A stretch of DNA of 64,000 nt from assembly GCA_002842495.1 (NCBI GenBank), contig PHDB01000012.1, positions 1 to 64,000 of the forward strand, in the 5' to 3' direction. This DNA is from Bacteroidetes bacterium HGW-Bacteroidetes-6 (GTDB taxonomy: Bacteria; Bacteroidota; Bacteroidia; Bacteroidales; DTU049). Under the pieces are notes generated by a model. It made no database searches, had not been told where the DNA came from, and was given only the letters and a program-made list of their open reading frames with translations. The position numbers and the translations under genes are program-made. Shown here one piece after another: positions 1 through 9,967 of the stretch (positions are counted from its first letter, which is position 1; every line of letters starts with the position of its first letter).

Positions 1-1
1 A

Positions 2-349
2 GGTGGAATTGCACGTGGGTTTGGAGCAACTTGCCTGGTTGACATCAAACATGGTTACCCATTTGTGTTCAACAATGAAGAGCTAACAGAGCTTGCTCGC
101 GAAACGGCTATAGACTTTCTCGGTACTGAAAATGTTGACGATTTACCATTGCGTATGACAGCCGAAGATTTTTCGTATTTTTCGCATCAGGTGCCAGGAG
201 TGTACTATCGGTTCGGAATTGGGAATGATAGCCCCATTAGCAATTTGCACACTTCAACGTTTACGCTCGATGAAAATGCGCTGCTGACCGGAAGTTCAAC
301 AATGGCCGCTATTGCTTTATCGTTTCTTGAAAAATTTAATGCAGAATAA
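2..349 (+). CDS. M20 family amidohydrolase/peptidase, C-terminal fragment (truncated by window start)
   Basis: Frame open from base 2 (GGIARGFGATCLVDIKHGYPFVFNNEE...); TAEDFSYFSHQVPGVYYRFGIGN...LHTSTFTLDE is typical of M20 amidohydrolase C-termini. Confidence 0.8.
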   Translation, partial: GGIARGFGATCLVDIKHGYPFVFNNEELTELARETAIDFLGTENVDDLPLRMTAEDFSYFSHQVPGVYYRFGIGNDSPISNLHTSTFTLDENALLTGSSTMAAIALSFLEKFNAE

Positions 350-352
350 AAT

Positions 353-814
353 ATGAAGTGTTTTTTTTTAATCGCCTCAATGTTGGTTCTTGCAGCATGT
401 GGCTCGGGAAATATGCAGCCTCAGCATTTTTATCAGGGTTTCAAAAATAATGCATGGCCAATTGGAAACACCATTAGCTTTTCGTTCGAAGTAACCGACA
501 CCTCAAAAGTATGCGACATCACCGCCAATTTGCGCTACAACGATACATTCTCTTTTTCATCACTCAATTTAAGTGTGGTTATGCTAACTCCATCAGGCTC
601 TTCTCGATTCAGTAAAATAGTTCTACCTATCACAAAAGCCAATGGAGATAGAAACGGAATCCGAACAAACGATTACATTGGGCTTCCTTTCGATGTGTAC
701 AAATCGGTACGTTTTGCAGAAAAAGGAACCTGGGTGCTTAATTTTAATCATACAATGCCAGTCGATATTTTTCGCGGCCTCATAGGGTTGGAAATCAATA
801 TTTTACCCCAATAA
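353..814 (+). CDS. gldH: Gliding motility lipoprotein GldH-like
   Basis: Lipobox LVLAAC; NLRYNDTFSFSSLNLSVVMLTPSG and following pattern resemble GldH. Confidence 0.55.
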   Translation: MKCFFLIASMLVLAACGSGNMQPQHFYQGFKNNAWPIGNTISFSFEVTDTSKVCDITANLRYNDTFSFSSLNLSVVMLTPSGSSRFSKIVLPITKANGDRNGIRTNDYIGLPFDVYKSVRFAEKGTWVLNFNHTMPVDIFRGLIGLEINILPQ

Positions 815-846
815 AAAAACCGCCATACAGTTTCCCATACAGCGGT
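814..846 (-). terminator. Putative intrinsic terminator for the minus-strand gene 863..2173
   Basis: AACCGC...GCGGTT stem followed by T-tract in minus orientation. Confidence 0.45.
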
Positions 847-862
847 TCTGAAATATACTGGA

Positions 863-2173
863 TTAGTTTATCAACAATGTAGTTGAAGCAAAGCTGCCAT
901 CGTTTCCATTGATAATTACTGAGTAAACACCACTATTGAAAGATTGTGTGTTTACAATTGCATTCTGGCTGAAAGGAGCTTCAAACACTATTCTTCCGGT
1001 TATGTCAGCAATCCGGATTGTACCTTCAGCATTGGCCAAAACATTTACGGTTTCAGAAGCAGGGTTTGGATATACATTGGCACTGATTTCAAATTCACCA
1101 ATTGCATTGTGAATAGTAACATCAGATGCTGAACGAGGCTGTATTTTCCATTCGCTGAAATTATAGTCCATCACGCCTGTGATGTCATAGAATGTCCCTA
1201 TTACCGGTGTGTAAGCATAAATGAGGTCGCCAACTTTTAGCGTGCTCATACCATCGCCTACGGTCCACTCTAAATAAGTGTCAGGAAGTGAGATACATTC
1301 AGCATTACTAACTTTCACTAATACACCTTCATACATTTCTGCAGGTGCATCAGGTAAATTTAAATCTGTAACTTGAACTGGATTGCCAGAACTTACTTTC
1401 ACGTAGTTGCTAATTGATTTCAATTCAGTAAGACTGTAATATTCGTCAACAATTGCTGAGAATGTAATACTGTCACCAACTGCAGGAGTGTTAACTGCAT
1501 CATAAACATAAACACCACTCCATGGGCCAGTTCCGTTTTGAATCCAGTATGCACCAGTTTTGGTTGCACTAACAATTCCGCCAGTGTTTACTGGGTCTCC
1601 GTAATAGGTACTGCTGTCTCCAGTTGTGTATTGTATGTCGTGGATAGAAACAGTGCTTGAAGAACCGACAGAAACGTAGAATGAGTCAATTTGCAGATTG
1701 TCATATGTTGCCGTTGTGTTACGGAACGATAAAATAAATTCTGCAGCACTCGATGTAGTATCGCACATAATTACTTGTTCAACTTTTACCCATGAGGCAG
1801 AGTTAATTACAGCATAACTGCTGTAAGATACGTAGGAGCCTGTAGCGCCTCTGTACATCCCAACACGTACATCACCAGTACCTCTTGCATAATAAGAAAC
1901 ATTGTACACTTCTCCAGCTGTAACGCTAACTGCTTGTGTTGATAGTCTTTTGTGCGAGGTTGTTGCATTTATCAATTGTACAGAATAAGTACCTGTTTGA
2001 GGAGTTGTTGAATATTGAACAACTTCCGTAGTAAGCGCACTTGTTGCTACACCACGCCAATCTGATGGTGTATTTGGATCTGTCCAGCTTTCAAATCCAC
2101 TGTAAAACACTTGTCCGATGCCGGTTCCGTAAGCAAATACGGTTAAAGCGGCTAATAATAGAATTTTTTTCAT
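863..2173 (-). CDS. Secreted T9SS-sorted protein (carbohydrate-binding-like N-terminal region, OB-fold/DUF5689-like middle)
   Basis: Signal peptide MKKILLLAALTVFAYGTGIGQ (start chosen at the internal Met); C-terminal VYPNPASETVNV...GVYSVII sorting-domain pattern. Confidence 0.7.
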   Translation of the reverse strand: MKKILLLAALTVFAYGTGIGQVFYSGFESWTDPNTPSDWRGVATSALTTEVVQYSTTPQTGTYSVQLINATTSHKRLSTQAVSVTAGEVYNVSYYARGTGDVRVGMYRGATGSYVSYSSYAVINSASWVKVEQVIMCDTTSSAAEFILSFRNTTATYDNLQIDSFYVSVGSSSTVSIHDIQYTTGDSSTYYGDPVNTGGIVSATKTGAYWIQNGTGPWSGVYVYDAVNTPAVGDSITFSAIVDEYYSLTELKSISNYVKVSSGNPVQVTDLNLPDAPAEMYEGVLVKVSNAECISLPDTYLEWTVGDGMSTLKVGDLIYAYTPVIGTFYDITGVMDYNFSEWKIQPRSASDVTIHNAIGEFEISANVYPNPASETVNVLANAEGTIRIADITGRIVFEAPFSQNAIVNTQSFNSGVYSVIINGNDGSFASTTLLIN

Positions 2174-2244
2174 CTCTTTCAAATTTGATTCAAAGATAAT
2201 CATTATTTTTATACCCTTATTATCTTCACGTTAATTATTGCTTT

Positions 2245-3339
2245 ATGAAACTTCTCGAAATCGTTAATCATCTTGAAAAATTAGTCCCGTCTCAACTTCA
2301 GGAAAATTATGATAATTGCGGATTACAAATTGGAAACCCTGAAAATGAAATAATTGGCATTCTTTATTCACTCGACATTAATGAGAATGTTATTGATAAA
2401 GCCATCGACACAAAATGTAATCTTATCATCAGTCATCATCCTCTCATTTTCACAGGAGTTAAAAATATAGACCTTTCCAAACCGAATGGCCGTATTATTC
2501 AAAAATGCATACAACATCAAATAGCTATTGTTTCGTTGCATACCAATTTTGACAAGTCGCCTTTTGGCGTAAATTCGGTTTTGGCAAATGCATTGGGACT
2601 GATTGATACAAAAACTCTTGTTCCTGAATCAGGAAAATTGAAAAAAATAGTTACTTTTTGTCCTGTTGCTCAGGCAGAAACTGTTCGCAAAGCTCTATTT
2701 AACGCTGGTGCCGGCCACATTGGCAATTACGATTCCTGTTCTTTTTACACTGAAGGTTTTGGGTCTTTCAAAGCTGGTGAAAACACAAATCCGTTTGCAG
2801 GCGAGGCTGGCAGACTTCATTTCGAGCCCGAAATGCGTATTGAAACTGTTTTTCCTGCATGGAAACAAAAATCGGTTATTGATGCATTATTATCCCATCA
2901 CCCATACGAGGAAGTAGCATTCGATGTGTATTCGCTCGACAATAGTATTGAGAATATTGGATTGGGCTTGGTGGGAAATTTGATACAACCACAAACAATT
3001 ACCGAGTTTTTAAATTCAGTGAAAGAAAAACTCAATATTCAATTTCTTCGCTTCAGTCAATACGAAATTAAAACAGTAAAACGCATTGCCGTATGTGGCG
3101 GCTCAGGAACATCATTTATATCTCATGCAATTGCTTCCGGAGCACAGGCCTTCATTACTGCAGATGCAAAATACCATGACTTTCAGGCCGCTTCCGGTCG
3201 CATTCTCCTTGTCGATGCAGGACATTTTGAAACCGAAATTTTTAGTTTAAATGCATTAATGTCACTTGTTTCGGATTTTTTGCCTAATTTTGCACCTCAA
3301 ATTATTTATCCAGAGACAAATTGGGTAAATACAGTATAA
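2245..3339 (+). CDS. Nif3-like dinuclear metal center protein
   Basis: NYDNCGLQIG, ISHHPLIFTG, LHTNFD, HHPYEEVAFDVY, GHFETE motifs of the NIF3/YqfO family. Confidence 0.92.
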   Translation: MKLLEIVNHLEKLVPSQLQENYDNCGLQIGNPENEIIGILYSLDINENVIDKAIDTKCNLIISHHPLIFTGVKNIDLSKPNGRIIQKCIQHQIAIVSLHTNFDKSPFGVNSVLANALGLIDTKTLVPESGKLKKIVTFCPVAQAETVRKALFNAGAGHIGNYDSCSFYTEGFGSFKAGENTNPFAGEAGRLHFEPEMRIETVFPAWKQKSVIDALLSHHPYEEVAFDVYSLDNSIENIGLGLVGNLIQPQTITEFLNSVKEKLNIQFLRFSQYEIKTVKRIAVCGGSGTSFISHAIASGAQAFITADAKYHDFQAASGRILLVDAGHFETEIFSLNALMSLVSDFLPNFAPQIIYPETNWVNTV

Positions 3340-3358
3340 TCAAAATATTACACTTGTT

Positions 3359-4237
3359 ATGGCCGTAAGTAATTCAAAAACTACCGACAAGAAAAAAGCT
3401 CCAACTTCAAAAAAAGCTGCCGAAGCTCCCTATACTTCTGAAGCCTCTGTTGTAGTAGATAACACCGAGTTTGTTAAATCCGACGAAAGTGTTGACAACA
3501 TAGTCCGCCTGAAGCTTATGGCCTTATATTCGTTGCAGGTGATTGATACGCAGGTAGACAAAATACGCATAATCCGCGGAGAATTGCCTCTTGAAGTTCA
3601 GGATCTTGAAGACGAAATTGCAGGTCTGTCAACTCGCCTCGAAAACAATACGGCCGAAATTACAGAACTCAACCGAGCTGTTACAGAATACAATGAGGAA
3701 ATTGCTCGTAGCCGCGAAATGATTAAAAAATACGAGCAACAACAAAAAAATGTTCGCAACAATCGTGAATATGAATCCCTTTCGAAAGAAATTGAATTTC
3801 AGGGACTTGAGATTCAGTTGCGCGAAAAGAAATTACGCGAAGCTTCAGTTGCCATTGACGCTAAAAACAAACTCATCGACGATGTAAAAGCTCAACTCGA
3901 AGCGAAAGAATCAAACCTGCGCGACAAAAACGCAGAGCTGTCTGAAATTATTGCTGAAACCGAAAAAGAAGAGCAAATGCTGATGGTAAAATCAGAAAAA
4001 GCAAAAGCAATTATAGAAGACAGGTATCTTACTGCCTATACCCGTATCCGCAAAAGTGTACGTAATGGCTTAGCGGTCGTAAAAATAGAAAGAAACGCTT
4101 GCGGTGGTTGCTTTAGCAAAATTCCACCTCAACGCCAACTCGAAATCAGAATGCATAAGAAAATTTTGGTTTGCGAATATTGTGGTCGCATCATTGTTGA
4201 TGAAACGATAGCAGACACAATTGAAACTTCCAACTAG
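3359..4237 (+). CDS. C4-type zinc ribbon domain protein with long coiled coil
   Basis: Coiled-coil composition plus C-terminal CGGCFSKIPPQRQLEIR...ILVCEYCGRI. Confidence 0.85.
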   Translation: MAVSNSKTTDKKKAPTSKKAAEAPYTSEASVVVDNTEFVKSDESVDNIVRLKLMALYSLQVIDTQVDKIRIIRGELPLEVQDLEDEIAGLSTRLENNTAEITELNRAVTEYNEEIARSREMIKKYEQQQKNVRNNREYESLSKEIEFQGLEIQLREKKLREASVAIDAKNKLIDDVKAQLEAKESNLRDKNAELSEIIAETEKEEQMLMVKSEKAKAIIEDRYLTAYTRIRKSVRNGLAVVKIERNACGGCFSKIPPQRQLEIRMHKKILVCEYCGRIIVDETIADTIETSN

Positions 4238-4253
4238 AGACTTTCAATGACAT

Positions 4254-4281
4254 AAAAAAGGGGCTTTTCAGCCCCTTTTTT
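4254..4281. terminator. Bidirectional intrinsic terminator between convergent genes
   Basis: AAAAAAGGGGC-TTTTCA-GCCCCTTTTTT. Confidence 0.9.
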
Positions 4282-4294
4282 ATTTTATCAATTG

Positions 4295-5764
4295 TTAACT
4301 CCCGAATTTTACACCCATGGTAATAATAAAACTCCCCCGGGTTATATCCGATTTCACGGGATTCAGAGTCATCCCCATATTACCAATGATAGTAGGATCG
4401 TACAAGTAATAATCTTCGCTGCGCATTGTGTGAACATACGTGAGATCAATATAATAGTTGTTTTCGCGAATTCCGAATCCACCAGAAATATTTTGAGTCG
4501 ACATATCATTTAGGCTGTTTGCATAGGGTGAACCATAATATGAATATCCGGCGCGAATTGCAAATGGAGCTAAAATCCACTCGGTTCCTACTTTAAAGTT
4601 ATTAGCGACTGTATAATTGGTCGAAACAGCTTCGTTGGCATCAAAAAAGTCGTACATAGGATCGGTTGCACGTAATTTCGCCTGACTGTAGTCCACCATT
4701 TCGTATTCAGCGCTCACAACTCCCTTTTTGCCAATTACAAATGCTATTCCCCCCATCATACGCATAGGAGTAGAAAGTCTGTAATCGTAAACACCCTGAG
4801 GTGAGCGGCTTTCGTAAGTTGCTGTTTCTAAATCGGAACGCATCACCCGGCTGTATGTATCGTGCATATCGTAAAAAGTAGGTGTATGAATTGCTGCAGA
4901 AATTCTAACCCAATCAGTAATGCGATAAATCATTCCAAGTTTGAAATTAAATCCCGCGCCTGTAGTATTTAATTCGTCATTAACAGCAAGTGAGTTGAAT
5001 CCCGCAAGGCTGTCACCCTGATCGCTTTCCTTGTAATATGCATCTTCGTTGTAGCGAAGAAATGGAAAACCGAGAGTAGCGCCAAGATAAAATTTATCAT
5101 TGTAGTTCCCACCAAGAGAGAGAACCATTTCACTGATTCCACCAGAAGTTGTAATACTTTTCTGTTGCATTACTCCTCCATCGACAGCAGTTGTGTACGA
5201 TGTTGGGTTACCTACTAAAGTGTCGAGCAACCATGTGTTCCAAGCTAGTTCTGTGTCGAAAGAGTTCAAATTATTATAATCATGACCTTCAGCAGTGTAT
5301 TGATATACATCTAGTATTGAATTGCTGGTATTATCGCCACGCATAAAATAACTACTATTGAAATCGGCTAAACGATTTACACCAAAGCCAAACTGTACAG
5401 CTTTCCACTCGGGCTTGCCTGAACTGGTAGAAAGGTCTCCAGTAAACACCATTCCCATATTGGGAATAGTAAAAGCAGCTTTTGAGTCTTCTCCTGTAGT
5501 GCCATTGTATGTTGATTTTGTTCCAGTGAAAGAAATTCCGGGAGAAAACATCACCTCCGAAGTCCGATACATTCCTATTCCGGCAGGATTGGTGCTAAGC
5601 ACAGAGAAATCGGCACCAAGAGCTGAGAACGAGCCTCCCATGGCTGAAAAACGAGCTGTTCCGCTATTCATAAGGAATGAGTACCTGAGCGCATCTGTTT
5701 CGTTTTGTCCAAGGGCTACAACGCTCAAAAGCACACCCAGCGAAATGATCATTATCTTTTTCAT
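4295..5764 (-). CDS. Outer membrane transport protein, OmpP1/FadL/TodX-like
   Basis: Signal peptide, DALRYSF...GTARFSAMGGSFSALGADFSVLSTNPAGIGMYR N-terminal motif of Bacteroidetes FadL-like porins. Confidence 0.8.
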   Translation of the reverse strand: MKKIMIISLGVLLSVVALGQNETDALRYSFLMNSGTARFSAMGGSFSALGADFSVLSTNPAGIGMYRTSEVMFSPGISFTGTKSTYNGTTGEDSKAAFTIPNMGMVFTGDLSTSSGKPEWKAVQFGFGVNRLADFNSSYFMRGDNTSNSILDVYQYTAEGHDYNNLNSFDTELAWNTWLLDTLVGNPTSYTTAVDGGVMQQKSITTSGGISEMVLSLGGNYNDKFYLGATLGFPFLRYNEDAYYKESDQGDSLAGFNSLAVNDELNTTGAGFNFKLGMIYRITDWVRISAAIHTPTFYDMHDTYSRVMRSDLETATYESRSPQGVYDYRLSTPMRMMGGIAFVIGKKGVVSAEYEMVDYSQAKLRATDPMYDFFDANEAVSTNYTVANNFKVGTEWILAPFAIRAGYSYYGSPYANSLNDMSTQNISGGFGIRENNYYIDLTYVHTMRSEDYYLYDPTIIGNMGMTLNPVKSDITRGSFIITMGVKFGS

Positions 5765-5801
5765 AATATCATTAGTTTATTCGTTATTGATTCAACTTTA
5801 A

Positions 5802-7553
5802 TTAGCGATGTCCGCCAGAACTACTTCCCGATGATCTGCTGCTGGAAGACGAACTTCCGGAAGAGCTTGACCCAGAAGATCTCGTACTACTACTTGAACT
5901 GCTTGGACGCGAATAGCTTGATCCGGATGATCTTGAACTACTTCCAGAGCTGCTACTCGAACTACTTGGGCGCGAATAAGAACTACCTGAGCTACTTCCA
6001 GAGCTAGAAGAACTTGAACTACTAGGACGTGAATAGGAGCTTCCCGAGTTACTACCTGAACTACTTGGTCTTGAGTAAGAGCTTCCCGAATTTGAACTTG
6101 AACTACTGGGACGTGTGTAGCTGCTGCCTGAGTTGTTTGAGCTACTGTTGGGACGTGTGTAGCTCCCGGAGGAGGAGTTACCAGAAGAACTTGGCCTCTG
6201 ATAACTCGATGAATTACTTGGTCTTTGGTATGTGTTGTTACTAGGGCTGTTGTACTCGTTGCTCGATTGGGGTTTCGAATAGCTGGGTGAAGTGTACTGT
6301 TGTACCGGACGCTGAGTTGAACTATTATTGGTCGAACTATTAGTAGGATTGTTTTGTCTAATCGTTGTATTAGTTGTAGTACCGGAATTGCTTGAGTTGT
6401 TCGGACGAACATAGGTATTATTAGTCGTTGTAGTACCGGTATTGTTCGGACGAACTGTTGTTCCGTTGCTGCTGGTGGTAGTACCCGAGTTGCTTGGACG
6501 AATTGTCGTCAGATTACTATTGGTACTTGTCTCATTGGTATTCGGACGTATAGTTGTAGTATTCGAGCTGTTATTGTTTGGATGTACTGTATTTGATGTA
6601 ACAGCTGGACGATCGGTAAATTTTGAAGTGCTTGCAACTGTGCTTATTCCATTGTTGTTTACAATTTCACTTGCTACATAATTCTCATAACGCTGTCCAA
6701 AGCTTAGATTGCTTGTTGATTGAGTTGTGTTTCCATCAGTTGGTCTTGGATTGGTTGATGCACCACTGATATAATCACGGGGGCCATAATAAATGTTGTT
6801 ATTGGAATTGTAGTCGTAGCTATTGTAGTAATAACCGCTATTTCCATAATATCCATCATAGTATCCATCCCAGTAGCCATTACTGTATCCGTTCCAGTAT
6901 CCGTTGTTATAACCACCCCAGTAGCCATTGTTGTATCCCCAGTAGTAGCTGCTGTAGTAAGGATATCCATACCCCCAATATCCGCCATACGAAGGATATC
7001 CCCAGCCATAATGGCTATAATATGGGCTATACCATCCCCAGTGATGATGATGATGGTAAGGAGTCCACCACCATGAGTAGGTTGAATAAACCGAAACTCC
7101 ATAATAATAGGGGTCATAGGTGTACCAGTACATATTGGTGTAGTATGGGTCATAATAGTCGTAACCATATGAACCACCGTAAAATCTACGAAGTCTTGTG
7201 CTGTATTCGTAGTCGTAATAGTCGCCATAGTAATTGTTGGTTACGTATGATGACCCATCATCTCCAATATAAGATTCGGTTGTAGATTTGGTTCCGCCAG
7301 TATTATTGTCGTAACCGGTATTTTCATCCGAGTAAACCTTATCGGATGGCTGCGTTTCGTCGTATGTCGATGAATTGTCGTATGTTTGACCGCTGTTTGC
7401 TGCTACCACATCGGCGTTGCTTGTTTTTGCCACAGCATCGCTTTTGGAAAAATAAACATCATCGTAAGGGTTTGCAGTGTAATAATTTACGGTACAGCCG
7501 GAGAACATGAGGACTATTGCCGCAAAAACTGAAAAATAGATTGTCCGTTTCAT
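5802..7553 (-). CDS. Low-complexity Tyr/Gly/Trp-rich then Asn/Ser/Pro-rich putative lipoprotein
   Basis: Internal Met gives [20 protein letters not shown] lipobox; aromatic-rich core, HHHHHWGWY, and SYxRPSSS repeats. Confidence 0.75.
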   Translation of the reverse strand: MKRTIYFSVFAAIVLMFSGCTVNYYTANPYDDVYFSKSDAVAKTSNADVVAANSGQTYDNSSTYDETQPSDKVYSDENTGYDNNTGGTKSTTESYIGDDGSSYVTNNYYGDYYDYEYSTRLRRFYGGSYGYDYYDPYYTNMYWYTYDPYYYGVSVYSTYSWWWTPYHHHHHWGWYSPYYSHYGWGYPSYGGYWGYGYPYYSSYYWGYNNGYWGGYNNGYWNGYSNGYWDGYYDGYYGNSGYYYNSYDYNSNNNIYYGPRDYISGASTNPRPTDGNTTQSTSNLSFGQRYENYVASEIVNNNGISTVASTSKFTDRPAVTSNTVHPNNNSSNTTTIRPNTNETSTNSNLTTIRPSNSGTTTSSNGTTVRPNNTGTTTTNNTYVRPNNSSNSGTTTNTTIRQNNPTNSSTNNSSTQRPVQQYTSPSYSKPQSSNEYNSPSNNTYQRPSNSSSYQRPSSSGNSSSGSYTRPNSSSNNSGSSYTRPSSSSSNSGSSYSRPSSSGSNSGSSYSRPSSSSSSSSGSSSGSSYSRPSSSSSSSGSSSRSSGSSYSRPSSSSSSTRSSGSSSSGSSSSSSRSSGSSSGGHR

Positions 7554-7619
7554 ATTAATTTCCTCCGAAATTTTATTGTTACTTTTGTTTCGCAAAATAA
7601 AACCAAATATCATACCAAA

Positions 7620-9092
7620 ATGGGAAGCAAAATTACTTCAAGAGCAGAAAATTATTCTCAATGGTACATCGACATTGTTCAGAATGCTGGATTAGCAGAG
7701 AACTCGGCTGTCCGAGGATGCATGGTTATTAAGCCATACGGATATGCCATCTGGGAAAAGATGCGCGATGTTTTAGACAAGATGTTTAAAGAAACAGGGC
7801 ATGTAAATGCCTACTTTCCAATTTTTATACCAAAATCGTTTTTTTCCAAAGAGGCTAGTCACGTTGAAGGCTTTGCCAAAGAATGTGCAGTAGTTACACA
7901 TTATCGATTAAAAAATGCTCCCGATGGTTCGGGAATTGTTGTTGACGAGGATGCCAGACTTGAAGAAGAACTTATTGTTCGCCCAACCTCAGAGACAATA
8001 ATTTGGGATACTTATCGCGATTGGATTCAATCGTACCGCGATCTGCCTTTATTAATTAATCAGTGGGCCAATGTGGTTCGCTGGGAAATGCGTACCCGTT
8101 TATTTTTACGTACAGCCGAATTTCTTTGGCAGGAAGGTCATACAGCCCATGCCACCGAAAAAGAAGCCATTGAAGAAGCTGAGCGTATGCTCAATGTCTA
8201 TGCAACTTTTGCTGAAGATTGGATGGCCATTCCAGTTCTTCGCGGAGTAAAATCGGCCAACGAACGCTTTGCTGGCGCAGTAGAAACCTATTGCATTGAG
8301 GCTTTAATGCAGGATGGAAAGGCATTGCAAGCAGGCACATCGCATTTTTTGGGTCAAAATTTCGCAAAAGCTTTTGATGTGAAATTTTTAAGCAAAGAAA
8401 ATCAACAGGAATATGTGTGGGCGACATCATGGGGAGTTTCTACACGCTTGATTGGAGCTTTGATAATGACTCATAGCGACGACAAAGGACTTGTTTTACC
8501 TCCAACCTTGGCTCCAATTCAGGTTGTACTTGTTCCTATTCTCAAAAAAGAAGAACAAACGCCATTGATATTGAATTATTTAGGAGAAATTGAAACGGAG
8601 CTAAAAAAAGCCGGTATTTCGGTTAAACTCGATGACAGCGATAATTATTCGCCAGGTTGGAAATTTGCCGAATACGAAATGAAAGGAGTCCCTTTGCGTA
8701 TTGCTGTTGGTGCACGCGATTTAGAGAATAATAATCTTGAAATTGCACGTCGAGACACTCTTACAAAAGAAGTTGTTTCGCGCGATGGAATAGCTGACAG
8801 GGTGATTGCAATGCTGGTTGATATACAAAGCAATTTATTTCAAAGATCAGCACGGTTTAGAACGGAAAATTCTCATACTGTAGAAAACTGGGACGAGTTT
8901 GTTGATGCTATTGAAAACAGAGGAGGATTTGTGTATGCTCACTGGGATGGAACTTCCGAAACAGAAGAGAAAATTAAAGAACTGACCAAAGCCACCATCA
9001 GAGTAATTCCTTTTGGGGAAGAAGAAGCCGGGAAATGTGTGCTCACGGGCAAACCATCTGCACGTCGGGTGGTGTTTGCAAAAGCCTATTAA
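7620..9092 (+). CDS. proS: Prolyl-tRNA synthetase (archaeal/eukaryotic-type)
   Basis: [58 protein letters not shown] class II signature. Confidence 0.97.
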   Translation: MGSKITSRAENYSQWYIDIVQNAGLAENSAVRGCMVIKPYGYAIWEKMRDVLDKMFKETGHVNAYFPIFIPKSFFSKEASHVEGFAKECAVVTHYRLKNAPDGSGIVVDEDARLEEELIVRPTSETIIWDTYRDWIQSYRDLPLLINQWANVVRWEMRTRLFLRTAEFLWQEGHTAHATEKEAIEEAERMLNVYATFAEDWMAIPVLRGVKSANERFAGAVETYCIEALMQDGKALQAGTSHFLGQNFAKAFDVKFLSKENQQEYVWATSWGVSTRLIGALIMTHSDDKGLVLPPTLAPIQVVLVPILKKEEQTPLILNYLGEIETELKKAGISVKLDDSDNYSPGWKFAEYEMKGVPLRIAVGARDLENNNLEIARRDTLTKEVVSRDGIADRVIAMLVDIQSNLFQRSARFRTENSHTVENWDEFVDAIENRGGFVYAHWDGTSETEEKIKELTKATIRVIPFGEEEAGKCVLTGKPSARRVVFAKAY

Positions 9093-9093
9093 A

Positions 9094-9861
9094 ATGAATA
9101 AAAAACTTGCCGAATTCGAACGTCTGCTTAATATTATGGATCGCCTGAGGCTTGAATGTCCATGGGATCAGAAGCAAACCAACGAAACCCTTCGTTATCT
9201 CACAATTGAAGAAATGTATGAGTTGGGTGATGCTGTTCTCGAAAAAGATGATGATGGCATCATGAAGGAATTGGGCGATCTTATGCTTCACATTGTTTTC
9301 TATGCAAAAATCGGCGAAGAAAAAAACGCTTTCAATATGGGCGATGTGTTGGCTTCGATTAACGAAAAGCTAATAAGACGCCATCCGCATGTGTTTGGCG
9401 AAACTACAGTTACGGGCGAAGATGACGTAAAAGCCAACTGGGAAAAGATTAAAATGGGTGAAGGTCGCAAAAGTGTACTCGAAGGGGTGCCTGCTGGATT
9501 ACCAGCAATGGTAAAGGCATTTCGAATTCAGGAAAAGGTAAAAGGTGTCGGCTTTGAATGGGAAGAGACTGATCAGGTTTGGGATAAGGTGAAAGAGGAA
9601 CTCAACGAGCTTGAAAGTGAAGTAAGCTCGAATTCAACAATGGATAAAATTGAAGATGAATTTGGCGATGTTTTATTTTCGTTGGTGAATTATGCCCGCT
9701 TTATTGGTGTGAATCCTGAAAATGCACTCGAGCGAACCAATAAAAAATTTATTCAGCGGTTTAAGTTTATAGAAGAATCAGCTGCCGCAATGGGTAAGTC
9801 GTTGAACGATATGTCGTTGGCCGAAATGGATGCTATTTGGGTGAAAGCAAAAAAACACTAG
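9094..9861 (+). CDS. mazG: Nucleoside triphosphate pyrophosphohydrolase MazG
   Basis: LRLECPWDQKQTNETLRYLTIEEMYEL..., two MazG repeats; ATG 1 nt after the proS stop. Confidence 0.95.
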   Translation: MNKKLAEFERLLNIMDRLRLECPWDQKQTNETLRYLTIEEMYELGDAVLEKDDDGIMKELGDLMLHIVFYAKIGEEKNAFNMGDVLASINEKLIRRHPHVFGETTVTGEDDVKANWEKIKMGEGRKSVLEGVPAGLPAMVKAFRIQEKVKGVGFEWEETDQVWDKVKEELNELESEVSSNSTMDKIEDEFGDVLFSLVNYARFIGVNPENALERTNKKFIQRFKFIEESAAAMGKSLNDMSLAEMDAIWVKAKKH

Positions 9862-9967
9862 GGGGAGATTTTTACAATTACGACGTGTTAATATACCATT
9901 TTAAGGAAATTTCACTTTATTAAACCAGCCGATTGTTGTATTTTTGCAGACAACTATAGCAATTACT

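Noticed and set aside
5798-6412. 204-aa minus-strand ORF ([16 protein letters not shown]...)
   Set aside because: Alternative frame of the Ser/Pro repeat part of 5802-7553; its repeats are a by-product of the low-complexity DNA.
6704-7228. 174-aa Thr/Ile/Met-rich minus-strand ORF
   Set aside because: Alternative frame over the Tyr/Gly-rich core of the 5802-7553 gene; no ORF features.
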